Shown here: piece by piece, positions 10,278 through 21,651 of the stretch | How the letters are laid out: each line of letters begins with the position of its first letter | How positions within the stretch are numbered: position 1 is the first letter of the stretch | Assembly (NCBI RefSeq): GCF_040869045.1 | Contig: NC_090319.1 | Location: 340,918,302 to 340,982,301 of the forward strand | DNA from: Eurosta solidaginis | Taxonomy: Eukaryota > Arthropoda > Insecta > Diptera > Tephritidae | Length of the DNA stretch: 64,000 nucleotides | Reading direction: 5' to 3' | Position numbers and translations under genes: made by a program | The notes under the pieces: model-generated | Databases searched by the model: none | What the model saw: only the letters and a program-made list of their open reading frames with translations | Told to the model about the DNA's origin: nothing

Positions 10278-11511
10278 ACTACTCGACTCTCGCCGCCTTT
10301 TTATTAAAGATCGCACCTCTGGTACGTCATATTTGGTGGACACAGGTTTCGATCTGTCCGTATTTCCTAGGTCGCAGTTGAGAACCCAATTACCTCCAGT
10401 CAACTACCAGCTCCACGCAGCAAATGGTACGGTGATTCAAACATACGGCACCAAAATAATTTCGTTAAATCTCGGCCTTAGACGCGAATTGACATGGAAC
10501 TTTATCGTTGCGGATGTAACGAAACCCATTATCGGGGCAGATTTGTTGAGTCACTTTGACTTACTTGTCGACCTTAAGCGAAAATGTTTTCGTGATGGAG
10601 TTACAGGGTTTACATCGCCTGCGTTTTTTGCCAACGCAACAGGCGCTTCATCGATTAAAGCAATCGACGGCGACACAATTTTTCACAGATTGCTCAGTAG
10701 GTACCCTGAAATCACCAAACCTGATGGTGTCAATAAACCTAAGAAGCACGCTACACAGCACCATATTCAAACTACAGAAGGACCTCCAGTAACAAGCAAG
10801 GCTCGCCGACTTGCTCCAGATAAGCTTAACATCGCTCGCGAAGAGTTCAACAAAATGATAAAACTGGGTATTGCACGACCTTCAAATAGCACCTGGTCAT
10901 CAGCACTACATCTACAACCTAAACGTTCTGGCGAGTGGCGACCTTGTGGAGACTACCGTGGTCTCAATGCTCGCACTGTTCCTGATAAGTACCCAGTACG
11001 CTACTTGGAAGATTTTACCGCAACCCTCAGTGGTAAAGAAATATTTTCGACTATCGATCTAGTACGTGCTTTCAACCAGATCCCAGTGGCACCGCAAGAC
11101 ATTTGCAAAACTGCCATTATTACACTTTTCGGGCTTTCCGAATTCCCTTACATGACGTTTGGACTTCGGAACGCCACGCAAACCTTTCAAAGGTTCATCG
11201 ACGAGGTGACACGGTGTAGAAAATATATGGTAGATATTTTTTCTTATATTGACGACATACTCGTTGCGTCAAACAACGAGACGGATCATTTGAAACACCT
11301 AGAGACTTTATTTCAACGACTTCAAGATTATGGCCTTGTTATCAACCCTTCAAAATCTGTTTTTGGCAAGAGTGAAGTACGTTTTCTGGGTCATACGGTA
11401 AATAGGCATGGCATCAAGCCATTAACTGAAAAGGTTGACGCTATTATTAATATCGAGCTACCTTCTACAATAAAATTTTTGCGAGGATTCCTTGGAAAAA
11501 TAAATTTGTAA
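10261..11511 (+). CDS. pol: Pol, protease and reverse transcriptase part (ends at an internal nonsense codon)
   Basis: This is the first 416 codons of pol. An aspartic protease comes first: active-site DTG at residues 27-29 and the flap-side IIGADLL at 90-96. The reverse transcriptase follows: WRPCGDYRGLN at 226-236, the first catalytic aspartate in STIDL (D266), FGLRNATQTFQRF at 300-312, and the active-site YIDD at 329-332. The frame then reaches UAA at 11509-11511, where homologues run on through the thumb into RNase H. The next codon onward stays in the same frame to 13305, so the break is one base substitution, not a frameshift. ATG at 10261 overlaps the gag stop; expression is more likely by -1 frameshifting from gag. 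Confidence 0.9.
   Translation: MADSDSLLDSRRLFIKDRTSGTSYLVDTGFDLSVFPRSQLRTQLPPVNYQLHAANGTVIQTYGTKIISLNLGLRRELTWNFIVADVTKPIIGADLLSHFDLLVDLKRKCFRDGVTGFTSPAFFANATGASSIKAIDGDTIFHRLLSRYPEITKPDGVNKPKKHATQHHIQTTEGPPVTSKARRLAPDKLNIAREEFNKMIKLGIARPSNSTWSSALHLQPKRSGEWRPCGDYRGLNARTVPDKYPVRYLEDFTATLSGKEIFSTIDLVRAFNQIPVAPQDICKTAIITLFGLSEFPYMTFGLRNATQTFQRFIDEVTRCRKYMVDIFSYIDDILVASNNETDHLKHLETLFQRLQDYGLVINPSKSVFGKSEVRFLGHTVNRHGIKPLTEKVDAIINIELPSTIKFLRGFLGKINL
11509..11511 (+). other. internal UAA in pol
   Basis: A single in-frame TAA separates RT from RNase H at a position where related proteins usually have an aromatic residue. Reading resumes in the same frame at 11512 with RKFIKNAAEIL, so one substitution explains the break. 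A sequencing error or a copy mobilised in trans are both possible. Confidence 0.85.
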
Positions 11512-13305
11512 AGGAAGTTTATAAAGAATGCCGCAGAGATTCTTGCGCCACTTAACAAACTATTGGAAGGGCCGAACGTGAAAGGCTCCCAAAAAATTGA
11601 CTGGACCGAGGAACGAAAAGCTGCATTTCAGCAAGCGAAAAGCGCTCTTGCAGAAGCCACCCTTTTAGCACACCCAAACGTAACAGCACAGTGGGCCATA
11701 TTCACAGACGCATCAGACTACGGGGTAGGAACAGTTTTGCAGCAACTTGTCGGTAAAAACTGGCAACCGTTAGCATTCTTCAGCAGAAAAATGCCGCCGT
11801 CTATTCAAAAGCTGTCAACGTACGACCGCGAGTTACATGCAGTTTACGAGGCGGTGAAGCAGTTTCGTCATATTTTCGAAGGCCGTTCCGTCATCATTTA
11901 TACGGATCACAAACCACTACAGCATGCGTTTCAGCAACGTACAGAGAGGGCTTCACCATGGCAGTTTAGAAGGCTAGATTTTATAGGCCAGTTCACGTCT
12001 GATATCAGACATCTCTCAGGGCGTGATAATACAGTAGCCGACACCCTTTCGCGTGTAGAAGCCATCTCACCTACCATTTCAATACGTCAGCTCGCAGATG
12101 CACAGCAGACAGACATAGAACTTCAACGTCTAATCAACAATTCCAACACCGCTTTAAACCTACAGAAGCTGCGTATTGAGGCAAACGAGCCTACATTATA
12201 CTGCGACGCATCAACGGGTACTGTCAGACCCTACGTTCCTATGCCTTTGAGGAAAAGCATCTTTGATGCGCTTCACTCTCTCGCACACCCCGGAATCAAA
12301 TCGTCCCAAAAACTCGTTAGTCAGCGCTACGCGTGGCCTTCGTTGAACAAAGATTGCCGTACGTGGGCCAAAGCGTGTATCAACTGCCAGCGCAACAAAA
12401 TACAACGTCATGTGTTTTCGCCAATAAGAACCTTCCAACCGACTTCGCAACGCTTTGAACATATCCACATAGACTTGGTATCTCTGCCGTCGTCACGCGG
12501 TTTCAATCAGTGTCTAACTATAGTCGACCGCTTCACAAGATTTCCAGAAGCGGTGCCTTTGGAAAACGGAACCGCAGAGACAGTAGCAAGCGAACTCATA
12601 CGAAATTGGATTGCGAGATATGGAGTTCCCAGAAGAATTACCTCGGACCAAGGCCGGCAATTTGAATCCAAGCTATTTCAAACACTGTCGCAAGTTTTCG
12701 GAATCAAGCACCTAAGAACAACACCGTATCATCCACAATCCAATGGCTTAGTTGAACGTCTCCATAGACAACTTAAGTCAGCACTTTTATGCCACAACGA
12801 ATCGTGGTACGACGCTCTACCCGTGGTATTACTTGGCCTTCGTGCGGCCTGGAAGGAGGACATAGCAACAACTCCTGCCGAACTTGTGTACGGTGAGCCG
12901 ATACGCCTACCAGGTGAGTTTATCGCTCCATCTAACTCTAAAATTTCAACTAGCGAGCTCTTATGCTCCTTAAAGAACTTTCTCAAAACTTTGGCGCCCG
13001 CCGAGATGTCACGTCACGGCCAGCGCTCTACTTTTTATTTTAAGGAACTCGATACCTGCTCACACGTCTTAATACGAAACGACCACATCGAGATATCGTT
13101 CTCGCCACCCTACGAGGGACCTTTTCGAGTTATTTCACGCCATGACAAATATTTCATAGTGGATTATAAAGGAAAACATAACGCAATATCAGTTGACAGA
13201 TTAAAGCCAGTTTATGTTGCAGATGAAAATATACAAATTTCAAACACATCCTCTCATACGTTGGCGTCGACTCAACACTCGGCAGTAGTTTCATTCAAAA
13301 AATAG
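11512..13305 (+). CDS. pol: Pol, RNase H and integrase part (downstream of the nonsense codon)
   Basis: This continues the pol frame after the UAA at 11509-11511. Counting from the first downstream alternative start at 11563, 580 codons remain. RNase H: TDAS at 48-51 (D49), YDRELHAVYEA with E90, YTDHKPL with D115, and the RDNTVADTLSR end at 154-164. Integrase: zinc finger H238-X3-H242-X29-C272-X2-C275, then catalytic D304 (IHIDL), D362 (TSDQG) and E398 (NGLVERL), giving D-X57-D-X35-E. A GPY/F-type module (YEGPFRVI) follows; no chromodomain is seen. The stop is TAG at 13303-13305. Without read-through or back-mutation this half would not be made as part of Pol from this copy. Confidence 0.9.
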   Translation, partial: RKFIKNAAEILAPLNKLLEGPNVKGSQKIDWTEERKAAFQQAKSALAEATLLAHPNVTAQWAIFTDASDYGVGTVLQQLVGKNWQPLAFFSRKMPPSIQKLSTYDRELHAVYEAVKQFRHIFEGRSVIIYTDHKPLQHAFQQRTERASPWQFRRLDFIGQFTSDIRHLSGRDNTVADTLSRVEAISPTISIRQLADAQQTDIELQRLINNSNTALNLQKLRIEANEPTLYCDASTGTVRPYVPMPLRKSIFDALHSLAHPGIKSSQKLVSQRYAWPSLNKDCRTWAKACINCQRNKIQRHVFSPIRTFQPTSQRFEHIHIDLVSLPSSRGFNQCLTIVDRFTRFPEAVPLENGTAETVASELIRNWIARYGVPRRITSDQGRQFESKLFQTLSQVFGIKHLRTTPYHPQSNGLVERLHRQLKSALLCHNESWYDALPVVLLGLRAAWKEDIATTPAELVYGEPIRLPGEFIAPSNSKISTSELLCSLKNFLKTLAPAEMSRHGQRSTFYFKELDTCSHVLIRNDHIEISFSPPYEGPFRVISRHDKYFIVDYKGKHNAISVDRLKPVYVADENIQISNTSSHTLASTQHSAVVSFKK

Positions 13306-13440
13306 TTACTTAACTATAAGCTTCATATTCTTGCTAAACATTATATTATCAAATCTAAACATTGTTTACTTTTCAAATCTTTGCATTGTCATCACATGAT
13401 TAATTTATATTACTAATATCACAAGATTTTTTTTTAAACA

Positions 13441-13448
13441 AGGGGAGT
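13441..13448 (+). promoter_or_regulatory. polypurine tract
   Basis: AGGGGAGT lies directly before the 3' LTR, the expected place for the plus-strand primer. The 144 bases between the pol stop and the LTR hold no open frame of note. Confidence 0.8.
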
Positions 13449-13449
13449 C

Positions 13450-13799
13450 TGTAGCGACTTTCGCTCTACAATTGCGCATGTGATGTCAGCCTAATGGTCT
13501 AATTCAATGTAATACCTCAACAGCTGATTTAATTCGCCGTGCCCTTGACCCTGAAAATTAAAATCACTGTTCGGCACCTTAACTGCGTTCTCTCTTTCCT
13601 TTTTCGGCGAACATTCATCAGAGACGGACATCACTTTTAAGAAGCTACATTTTCCCCAGCTAAATGCAAATAAGTATTTGCATAATATAACCTAGCTGTG
13701 ATCCTTTTTTTATAACCAAATAAATACAATCAAATACGCTAACAATTGATTGATTTGGCATCCGAACATTTGGTAAGTAGCAGAAACTGTCTCGCTACA
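13450..13799 (+). repeat. 3' LTR
   Basis: 350 bp, identical by eye to the 5' LTR, with the same 8-bp terminal inverted repeat, octamer palindrome (13664-13683) and AATAAA. It is followed by the TATA target duplication. Confidence 0.95.
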
Positions 13800-13844
13800 T
13801 ATACATATGTATATGCATTGGTTCATATGTATGTTTGTATATAA

Positions 13845-14555
13845 TTATACTCAGCTGAGCAGAGCTCACAGAGTATTTAACGTAACGGCATAATCTAATC
13901 GAGATAGATATAGACGTCTATGTATCAAAATGATCTGGGCGAAAAAAGAAATTCATTTCGCAATGTCCGTTCGTCCGTCTGTCCGTAAACACGATAACTT
14001 GAGTAAATTTGGAATGAAATCAGGTGTGTGAGTTGGGCACTCATCTCAGATCGCAAATTAAAATGAACGAAATCGGACTATAACCACTCCCACTTTTTCG
14101 ATATCCAAAATATCGAAAAAACGAAAAAGTGCGATACATCATTACTAAAGACGGCTAAAGCGATGAAACTTGGTAGGTGGGTTGACCTTATGACGCAGAA
14201 TATAAAACTACTAAAATGTTTGACAATGGGCGTGGCATCGCCCACTTTTAAAAGAAGGTAATTTAAAAGTTTTGCAAACTTTAATTTGGCAGTCGTTGAA
14301 GATATCATGATGCAATTTTGCTGGAACGTTTCTCCTATGACTATACGTGCTCTAAATAAAAATTAGCAAAATCGGATGACGAACACGCCCACTTTAAAAA
14401 CAAAAATTTTAAAAGTCGAATTTTAACAAAAAATTTAATATATTTACACTATATAAGTAAATTATGTCAACATTCAACTCTAACATTTGTCTCCAGAGCT
14501 CTCAGCTGAGTATGTAATGTTCGGTTACACCCTAACTTAGCCTTTCTTACTTGTT
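13845..14555 (+). mobile_element. Helentron-like (HINE) element, family I, copy B (short)
   Basis: It has the left ATACTCAGCTGAGCAGAGCTC, the GTCCGTTCGTCCGTCTGTCCG core, and a right end with CTCAGCTGAG, a tail hairpin GTTCGG...(CC)TAAC with one change, and CTTACTTGTT. At ~0.71 kb it lacks most of the interior and the 130-bp array of copies A, D and E, so it is an internal-deletion derivative. No coding capacity. Confidence 0.75.
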
Positions 14556-14684
14556 ATACATATGTGAAAGTATCTGAGAAAAAAGAACAAAATTGATAAA
14601 AAACTGTTATTTTCCGCAACTCAATTGTTTTTTTTTTAACTTAATCAAAAACTACAAAATATATCTGCAAAATAGAAAACTCAA

Positions 14685-15052
14685 CTTAAAGAAATAAAAA
14701 ATAAATAATAAGTAAATGTAAGGCGCGATGAACTCCGAAGAGATTTTTGGGAGAGCTTCTCTCTTCCAATTTCCTTCGTGTTCCTTATAGTTTTTCTTAC
14801 AAATTGGAGGGACGGACCTACTTGTATTGTGCCGATTGCGAACTGCATCTGCAGAGCAGATAAGTTTTCACTGAAAAACTTTTCATGGAAAGATACTCTA
14901 GAAGTGCTTGCAAACAATGCCGCTTAGACCCCGCTTAGACAAGTTTTCTTCTAATTGAAAAAACTTGTTTCTAAAATTCTGTCGTTGCTTTGCCCGGGTC
15001 GTGAACCGGGTCGGTGTGGTAGCTGGAGCACGCTACCACGACACCACAGCGT
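14685..15052 (-). repeat. tRNA-derived SINE, copy 2
   Basis: This copy is nearly complete on the minus strand. Read on that strand, it begins with a tRNA-like head: GTGTCGTGGTAGCGTGCTCC as box A region, then CGGTTCACGACC resembling box B. The body follows, ending in a TTATTTATT-type tail at 14690-14715. It would be transcribed by RNA polymerase III and moved by a LINE in trans. No protein is encoded. Confidence 0.7.
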
Positions 15053-15086
15053 AGAAATACAAACGTTTCAACAAACCCAGACTTAA

Positions 15087-16137
15087 ATAAGGAAGGAAGG
15101 CTAAGCTCGGGTGTAACCAAATTTTACATACTCAGCTGAGAGCTTTGGAGACAAAATAAGGAAAAATCACCATTTAGGAAAATGAATCTATGGTAACCAT
15201 GGAATGTGTTTGTATAAGTGGTATTACATGGAAGGTATAAGAGAGTATTAAGAGTCAATAAACCAATCCAATTACCACGTTTCATCTCTTTTTTATATTT
15301 GGTACGGAATTATGGTATTTTTTTCATTTTTCGTAATTTACGATATCGAAAAAGTGGGCGTTGTCATAGTCGGATTTCGGCTATTTTTTTTACCAATACA
15401 AAGTAAGTTCAGATAAGTACGTGAACTAAGTTTAGTAAAGATATAACGATTTTTGCTCAAGTTGTCGTGTTATCGGCCGAGCGGAAGGACAGACGGTCGA
15501 CTGTGTATAAAAACTGTGCGTGTCTTCAACCGATTTTGATATCGTCATAGCAATATATGCTCTACCAATTTTCACAAGGATTGGTAAATTTTTGTTCGAC
15601 TTATGGCCTTAAAAGTATTCTAGACGAATAAAATGAAACAGGGAGGAGCCACGCCAGATATTAAATTTTTTTTTTTTAAAGTGGGCGTGTCATCATCCGA
15701 TTTTGCTAATTTTTATTTAGCGCACATATAGTCATAGGAGTAACGTGCCTGCCAAATTTTATCATGATATTTTCAACGACTGCGAAATTACGGCTTGCGA
15801 AACTTTGAAATTACCTTCTTTTAATAGTGGGCGGTGCCGCGTCCATTGTCCAAAATTTTACTAATTTTATATTTTGAGTCATAGGGTCAATCCACCTACC
15901 AAGTTTCATCGCTTTATCCGTCTTTGGTAATGAATTATTGCACATTTTCTGTTTTTCGAAATTTTCGATATCGAAAAAGTGGGCGTGGTTTAAGTCCGAT
16001 TTCGTTTATTTAAAATAGCGATCTGAGATGAGTGCCCAGGAACCTGCGTACCAAATTTCATCTTGATACCTCAAAACGTACTCAAGTTATCGTGTTTAAG
16101 GACGGACGGACGGACGGACGGACATGGTTAAATGAAT
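15087..16137 (-). mobile_element. Helentron-like (HINE) element, family I, copy C (truncated)
   Basis: On the minus strand the 3' tail (GGAAGGCTAAGCTCGGGTGTAACC on the plus strand) lies at the left, followed by the inverted CTCAGCTGAGAGC. The sequence matches copies A and D in reverse, up to the (GGAC)6 microsatellite at about 16108-16128. It then stops in ATGGTTAAATGAATCC without the outer inverted repeat, so the element's 5' end is lost. Confidence 0.7.
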
Positions 16138-18639
16138 CCATTTAGGAACCGTAATCGATAAAGCAGTTCACTTACATGATCCAAGGGAGCATTTCATTTT
16201 AACTGGTTTTATTGAGCGATGAATCGCTATTATGTAGAAACAAAAACAGTCCGCAATGTATTTGTTTTACACATCTTAGCTCAACAGATGGGTTGGAGCG
16301 TATTTGTTTTGGGCAATGTTGCTTTCTCTATTTGTACTTTAATGATGTCGAATTTTGTATTCTGTTTTATACTTTTTGATAGCTTTGATTCCAGAAATAT
16401 ATGGGCGAAGTATTTCAACGCTCCTTAGGATCACCCATTGTTGAACAAATACTATTAACAATTTTTTTATAAATAAAGACTTTATAGCCATATAATTATT
16501 ACGTTTGTAGGTCAATTAGTGGGCACTGGATGAGGGAACATTCTACAAGTTAATTGCTGGTTCCAAATTTGAAAACTTTTATGTTCACACTTTGAATATT
16601 TGAGAATTTATTGTTTTAAATTTGATTTAACTGTTGTAGTTTTGCCGAGTTTTCGGCATCGAAAACCGGTCAGAAAATCTATGCCACCCCACAAAACCGA
16701 ACGTCAGACCATAGCTGATCCAGAAACCTACCTTTCCAGGAGTAAACTGCATCTACCTGCAGCTCGCACATTCCAGCGCGAGCTGAGATATCCACATATC
16801 AATTTCCATGTAATCCTAGAAGAATGGGTCCCTTTAACGCTCGAATGGAACTTTGACCAATTCGAAAATATGTCCATTCAACCCCTTCTCCAGATTACCA
16901 ATCAATATCGATAACACTAACAAAAATTTAGGTAGTGTCTTCATCGCTGTAAGAAGATGAAGCATAGGTATTGATCATGCCAAACAACCAATGTACGGTA
17001 CAATTTGTACCAGTGCATTCGATCGAGGCTTAGTTATATTGTATTTGATTGCAACCACCAACTGTGTACTCAAAAGATATTTATCGCTGTAAATTTGGTA
17101 CATAAGGTTCCTGGCGCATGTTTCAATTCCTCCCCTCTTTTGGCTGACCTTGAAGATCGGTTGATATCAGGATTGTAGCCAATTAATAACGCAGACGCTT
17201 TGGCAAATCTAATGTAGTCCCTTTCAAAGAAAATAATGCTCCCCTTAATCAAGCTTAGTATAAAATCTCCTCAGATACATATAAAATTATCTTGCTTATA
17301 CATACATACATATTTCATACGTCATTTCAACAATTTAAGTTGACATTTCAAAGGAAGTTTTCTATTTTATTAGTTTTTTCCTTATTTGGTAATTTATTCG
17401 CGTAATTTTTTCGTGCCGTTGCATCAAGCCAAATAAACCTGCAAAAATAAAGTCGGAATGCGCGTTTATTTGAATCAAAGTAATGTGGAATACTTTCACG
17501 GTTAATGCGTTATAAAGTTTTTCAACATTATGTGTTAGTACATAAAAATGTAGCAATATTTCTTGTTAAATTTATATGGAGCGTTGCAAGTTAAATGGTG
17601 CATGAAATTGCAGAACGCGAATAATTTTTGCCGTTTCGCCTCAAAATTGCCTTGGTTCTAAAAGTACTAACTTTTTTATATTTAATGTGCTATTAAAATA
17701 TGTAGTTATTATGTATGTATATGTGTATATATAAGTAGTATGTATAATTGTATTTAAATATATATAAATATGCGTGTGCTTTGTGTGAAAGGAGAATTAT
17801 GTACATAAGTAAGAAATTCCTAATAATTTTATTCTTTATAACAACTGTTTAGGAATGCACACCCATACATGCATAGACATCTATAGCCTTGCGCCAGTTC
17901 TATTCACTAATTTTAGCCTAACGTCATTCTAAATAACGCAACTCAATTAAGTTCATTAGCATTTTCTAGCCACAAAACATACATATGTACTCGTATGTGT
18001 CAGAGTTGGGGGTAGTGCACTAAATTTTCTCTGTGCAATAATATAGAAATTTTATAAATATCTATTAGACATTCCCTTAGTTGTAAGACTACTTGAGTTT
18101 ACATATATTATTCATTCCAAATTTCGAGTATATCCTCGAGATATGCAGTTAGGGCCAAAAGCTCTTTTCTCAAAGCGGCATAAAATTTAAAATTACAGAA
18201 AATTTTACTACTCTTTTTATCTTGACTTTTTCGAATTTTTTTTATTTTATTTTTATTTTTTCGAATTTTTTAAGTATGCAGTTTTCCTAGTCAACCTAAG
18301 CCTAACAAAAACCACGTTAGCGGTCACTAAAAATTCGCAATGGTTTATGACAACTTTTTTCTCTGAAGGGTGTTTTAGATTTTATACCACTTATGGAAAA
18401 AAATATAAAACTCGCCTTTGAAAAAAAATTTAAAAAAATCTATGCGAAAATTGAGAGATTTATAACTTTTACTTTTCTGAGCTACAAAAATGCATATTAA
18501 AAAAAAAAAAAAAAAAATTATAGAAAAATTTAGTAGTCTCTTCCTCGAATTATAAAAAAAAGCTTTGAAATTTATTGATGTTAGAGAAAAATTACAAAAT
18601 TTACAGCGATGGTTACTATGACATATTTCTGAATTTCAC
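16138..18639. other. unassigned AT-rich sequence
   Basis: No supported gene or repeat was found. The longest open frame, 104 codons at 16600-16914 plus, has no recognisable motif. A homopolymer A run lies near 18500. Confidence 0.5.
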
Positions 18640-18745
18640 TGCTTCATCAGTCAGCTTCTCGTGAGCTGGTAATTGAACTCGAAATCCCCAGCATTCATAC
18701 TACATACTAGTGTTAAGGCGAATGCCTTAATCCATTCAGCCATAT
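18640..18745 (-). repeat. tRNA-like sequence, probably a SINE head or tRNA pseudogene
   Basis: On the minus strand, TGGCTGAATGGATTAAGGC resembles the D-arm/box A of class II tRNAs (Ser/Leu type, GGCCGAGTGGTTAAGGC). GAGTTCAATTACC some 50 bases on resembles box B. The cloverleaf is not intact and the spacing is loose, so it is not a working tRNA. Confidence 0.45.
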
Positions 18746-20052
18746 GAATGTCTCGCTTTGCAAGTGGTCTCTAAAAATTTCCGTTTTGTTGCTATTCCTT
18801 TATTTACCAATAGGTACACGCAAGTATACTACATATACATTTCATAATTCAAATTGTATAAACGCGCTTCAAGAGCTTAGTAACATTCGACGTTTAGAAG
18901 TGCCCTATAAGCAATGTATCCGATTATATTTTTTAGATTTCTTTGCATAGTTTCAGTTAAAAAATTGTGTTAACGCACTTTGCTAAACATTTTCATTATT
19001 ATTTTTATGCTCGCTTTTGTTATTCGGAATTCAAAAATTGTTTTTAACATTTTTCAATTCGAATAACTGTTTTCTCGGTTGTTTTGACAGACACTATACA
19101 CAGAAAATACTTCAAAGATGTAAAAATTCATTAAAATGATCTAGACCAACACCAACACAAAAAAACTGGGCAGGATAAATAAGCGGTTTGCAAAAAATTT
19201 TTTTATATTTCAAAGAAATCCTCCCTGGACCTGTTTTAAATCTGATTTTTCACTGAAATTTAACCAAGATATTAAACCAAAAACCCGCGCCACATTCTAT
19301 ATCCTCGGAACTCATTTGCATACTTGTTTGAATTCAAAAAACTCCTTATTCCTATACAGTCCTTATAGACAATTTTTACGCTCAAATAACTTCTCTTACT
19401 TTTACCGGTCTGCACTTATTGCTTTTTTCATTAGACTGAACAAAAATATAGCGGAAATAACAAAAAATATTTAAATGGAAACGCATCTGGTACGTGCAGG
19501 TACGAAATAAAATAGCTGACCTTTTGGCCGTTTGAGATAACATGAGTTGAATTTGTAACTATTTGAAGTTAAAAGTTGTGACACATTCATATGTTTGTAA
19601 CGTCAATTGACGGTATAGCTGTTGAGTTAATGTCACCCCCACACTTTCTGGGTTACAAAAATATATATAAATATTAAAAGTACAACAACTAAACGTATTT
19701 CCGAACGTTCACAAAAACAATATGTATACAGATACCTGCTCCTTAGATACATTGTAGACAAAAGACATCAACCGCGGCTCACTCTCTTTGAGATTTAGTC
19801 ATATGATCCCTGTCATAAATACTTCAAGGTATCATTAGCTAAAAGTGTTTTCCATCAGTATTCAATGCACTGCCCTCAACTATGATATGCATGTAAAAAG
19901 TACAAGCATTATTAGCAAGGTTTCTAGAAAACGTGCGTGTCTGTTATGTATGTATGTATGTATCCAAGCTTTCGTTGGCTAGAGGATATTAATGAAGAAG
20001 CACAGTATACATTTTCAGATTGAAGAAACGCTAAAAATATGAGCTGTTCATA
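18746..20052. other. unassigned AT-rich sequence
   Basis: Nothing was recognised beyond a short (TATG)n run at about 19950-19966. Confidence 0.5.
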
Positions 20053-20324
20053 TTATTACTATTATTATTAGACCTCGAAGCACTGGAGCTTTATTTATAT
20101 CTAATGTGATTGACCTTTCAGTCTTTTATTGTATGTGGAGAATTTTAATGTAATCAAGTACCTCATCAGGCTTTTTACTTCATATAAATAGAGGATTGGG
20201 AATCACACCTGTATGGGAAAGTCTCTGCCTTGCCAGAGCATTCGCAGAGAATATGATCCGGCGTATCATTCTCCAGCTCAAAAAAGCAATAGATTTTTGT
20301 CTCCGATAGATTCATTTTTACTAA

Positions 20325-20968
20325 GGCCCGATTTTTCAGTAGTTGGTTAAGCTAAGTTTAAACTAAGTTTGCTTGAACTCTAGTCAAATTTAAACTCCAG
20401 TTCAACCACTGAGCAGTTTTTCAGTCACAGTTTAAGACCGCCTTTGTGGGATGGTTTTTTTTTTGTGCAGCAACATTGTAGATAATTTGTAGATACGACA
20501 ACAGCTGGAGTTTGCTTACCCAACAATCATTTATTTTATTTTATTTTCGTGAAAATACTGTAGTATTAGAACCTTATACTTGAGTCCATTCAAAGAACCA
20601 AAAGTTTGGAACTATTATTTTCGACTTCAGTAATAGCATTTTTCGCTTTATGAAAAACTCCCTCTTTTGTTGAGTACACTATGATTCCCAAGTTCAGCCA
20701 CTGTTTTGTAAAAATCTTGAGATTTTAGAGGTTTGCTAGTTATCAACATGAGCTCTAATGGTATTCAAGTCGAAATGCTTGTTGGGTATATTCGACGCCA
20801 TTTCGACCGAACGCAAATCGCCGATAGGTTAACAAGAGTTTAACCCTTCGAAATCGACCGCTTAAGCTCAGCTTAAACTTCAATTAAAGTTGCCTGAAAA
20901 ACTGCAGTATAACTTTAGGCGCAGTTTAACTGACAAATTGAGTTGAACTTATACTCAAAAACGGGCCC
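20325..20968. mobile_element. PIF/Harbinger-like MITE
   Basis: 644 bp with imperfect terminal inverted repeats: GGCCCGATTTTTCAGT at the left and, on the opposite strand at the right, GGGCCCGTTTTTGAGT. Further inward both ends are rich in GTTTAA and CTTAAG motifs. The flanks carry TAA at 20322-20324 and 20969-20971, the 3-bp TWA target duplication of PIF/Harbinger. No open frame of note. It sits inside the RNase H LINE, so it is younger than that LINE. Confidence 0.7.
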
Positions 20969-21651
20969 TAAGGTGATATCATAGGGTGCAGTGTCCCGTA
21001 TAGTACGCATGAGGGCTTTTAGTTCCTCTCTGCTTAGGAAAATGCATTTGGCAAATGCTTTCGTTGCTTACGGTCTCCTAAGAGTGTGCCTTGTTTGTCC
21101 ACAGAAGGGCTCTTGTCTATGGACTGGTGCTATAGCACCCTGTTTGCGAAGCTTTTCTTAATGTTCATTGCCTTTATGTCCCTGATGCTCAGGTACCCAT
21201 CGTAATAAAACCTTGTTTTTGGCTCCCAGTCCGCAACTCACCGACAGGTGAACAAGAGTTTAACCCTTCCAAATCGACCGCTTAAGCTCAGCTTAAACTT
21301 CAATTAAAGTTGACTGAAAAACTGCAGAATAACTTTAAGCGTAGTTTAACTGACAAATTGAGTTGAACTTGTACTCAAAAACGGGGCCTAAGGTGATATC
21401 ATAGGCCGCAGTGTCCCGTCTAGTATGCATGAGGGTTTTTAGTTCCTCTCTGCTTAGGAAAATGCGTTTGGCAAATGCTTTCGTTGCTTATGGTCTCCTA
21501 AGATTGTGCCTTGTTTGTCCACAGAAGGGCTCTTGTCTGTGCAATGGTGCTATAGCACCCTGTTTTCGAAGCTAGTCTTAATGTTCATTGCCTTTATGTC
21601 CCTGATGCTCAGGCACCCATCGTAATAAAACCTGGTTTTTGGCTCCCAGTC
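20812..21651. repeat. 420-bp tandem duplication
   Basis: 20812-21231 and 21232-21651 are two diverged copies with a 420-bp period (for example AACAAGAGTTTAACCC at 20831 and 21251, and GGCTCCCAGTCC ending near 21230 and 21651). Each unit joins the inner right end of the MITE to part of the LINE tail. I count roughly 20 differences by eye. The duplication therefore happened after the MITE inserted. Confidence 0.85.

Larger units (their letters stand above)
8883..13799 (+). mobile_element. CsRn1-type Ty3/gypsy LTR retrotransposon, near full length
   Basis: The element is 4,917 bp: LTR, tRNA-Trp primer site, gag, pol, polypurine tract, LTR. It is flanked by a 4-bp target duplication, TATA at 8879-8882 and at 13800-13803. 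Base-by-base reading shows the two LTRs identical, which implies recent insertion. Domain order PR-RT-RH-IN defines Ty3/gypsy. The CsRn1 assignment rests on two traits reported for that clade: a tRNA-Trp primer and a Gag knuckle of the form C-X2-H-X9-C-X3-C. There is no envelope-like frame after pol, so spread would be within the genome. A single nonsense codon at 11509-11511 makes this copy defective for full-length Pol. Confidence 0.93.

Noticed and set aside
11509..11511. Programmed stop-codon read-through in pol
   Set aside because: The stop lies inside the RT-RNase H region, not at a gag/pol boundary, and a frameshift signal already handles that boundary. A point mutation is simpler.
8883..13799. 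Endogenous retrovirus with envelope
   Set aside because: Only 144 bases separate the pol stop from the 3' LTR, leaving no room for an envelope frame.
16600..16914. 104-codon open frame as a host gene
   Set aside because: No motif, no neighbouring exon signals and no family resemblance.
18640..18745. Functional tRNA gene
   Set aside because: Box-like motifs are present but the arms do not pair into a cloverleaf; more likely a SINE head or pseudogene.
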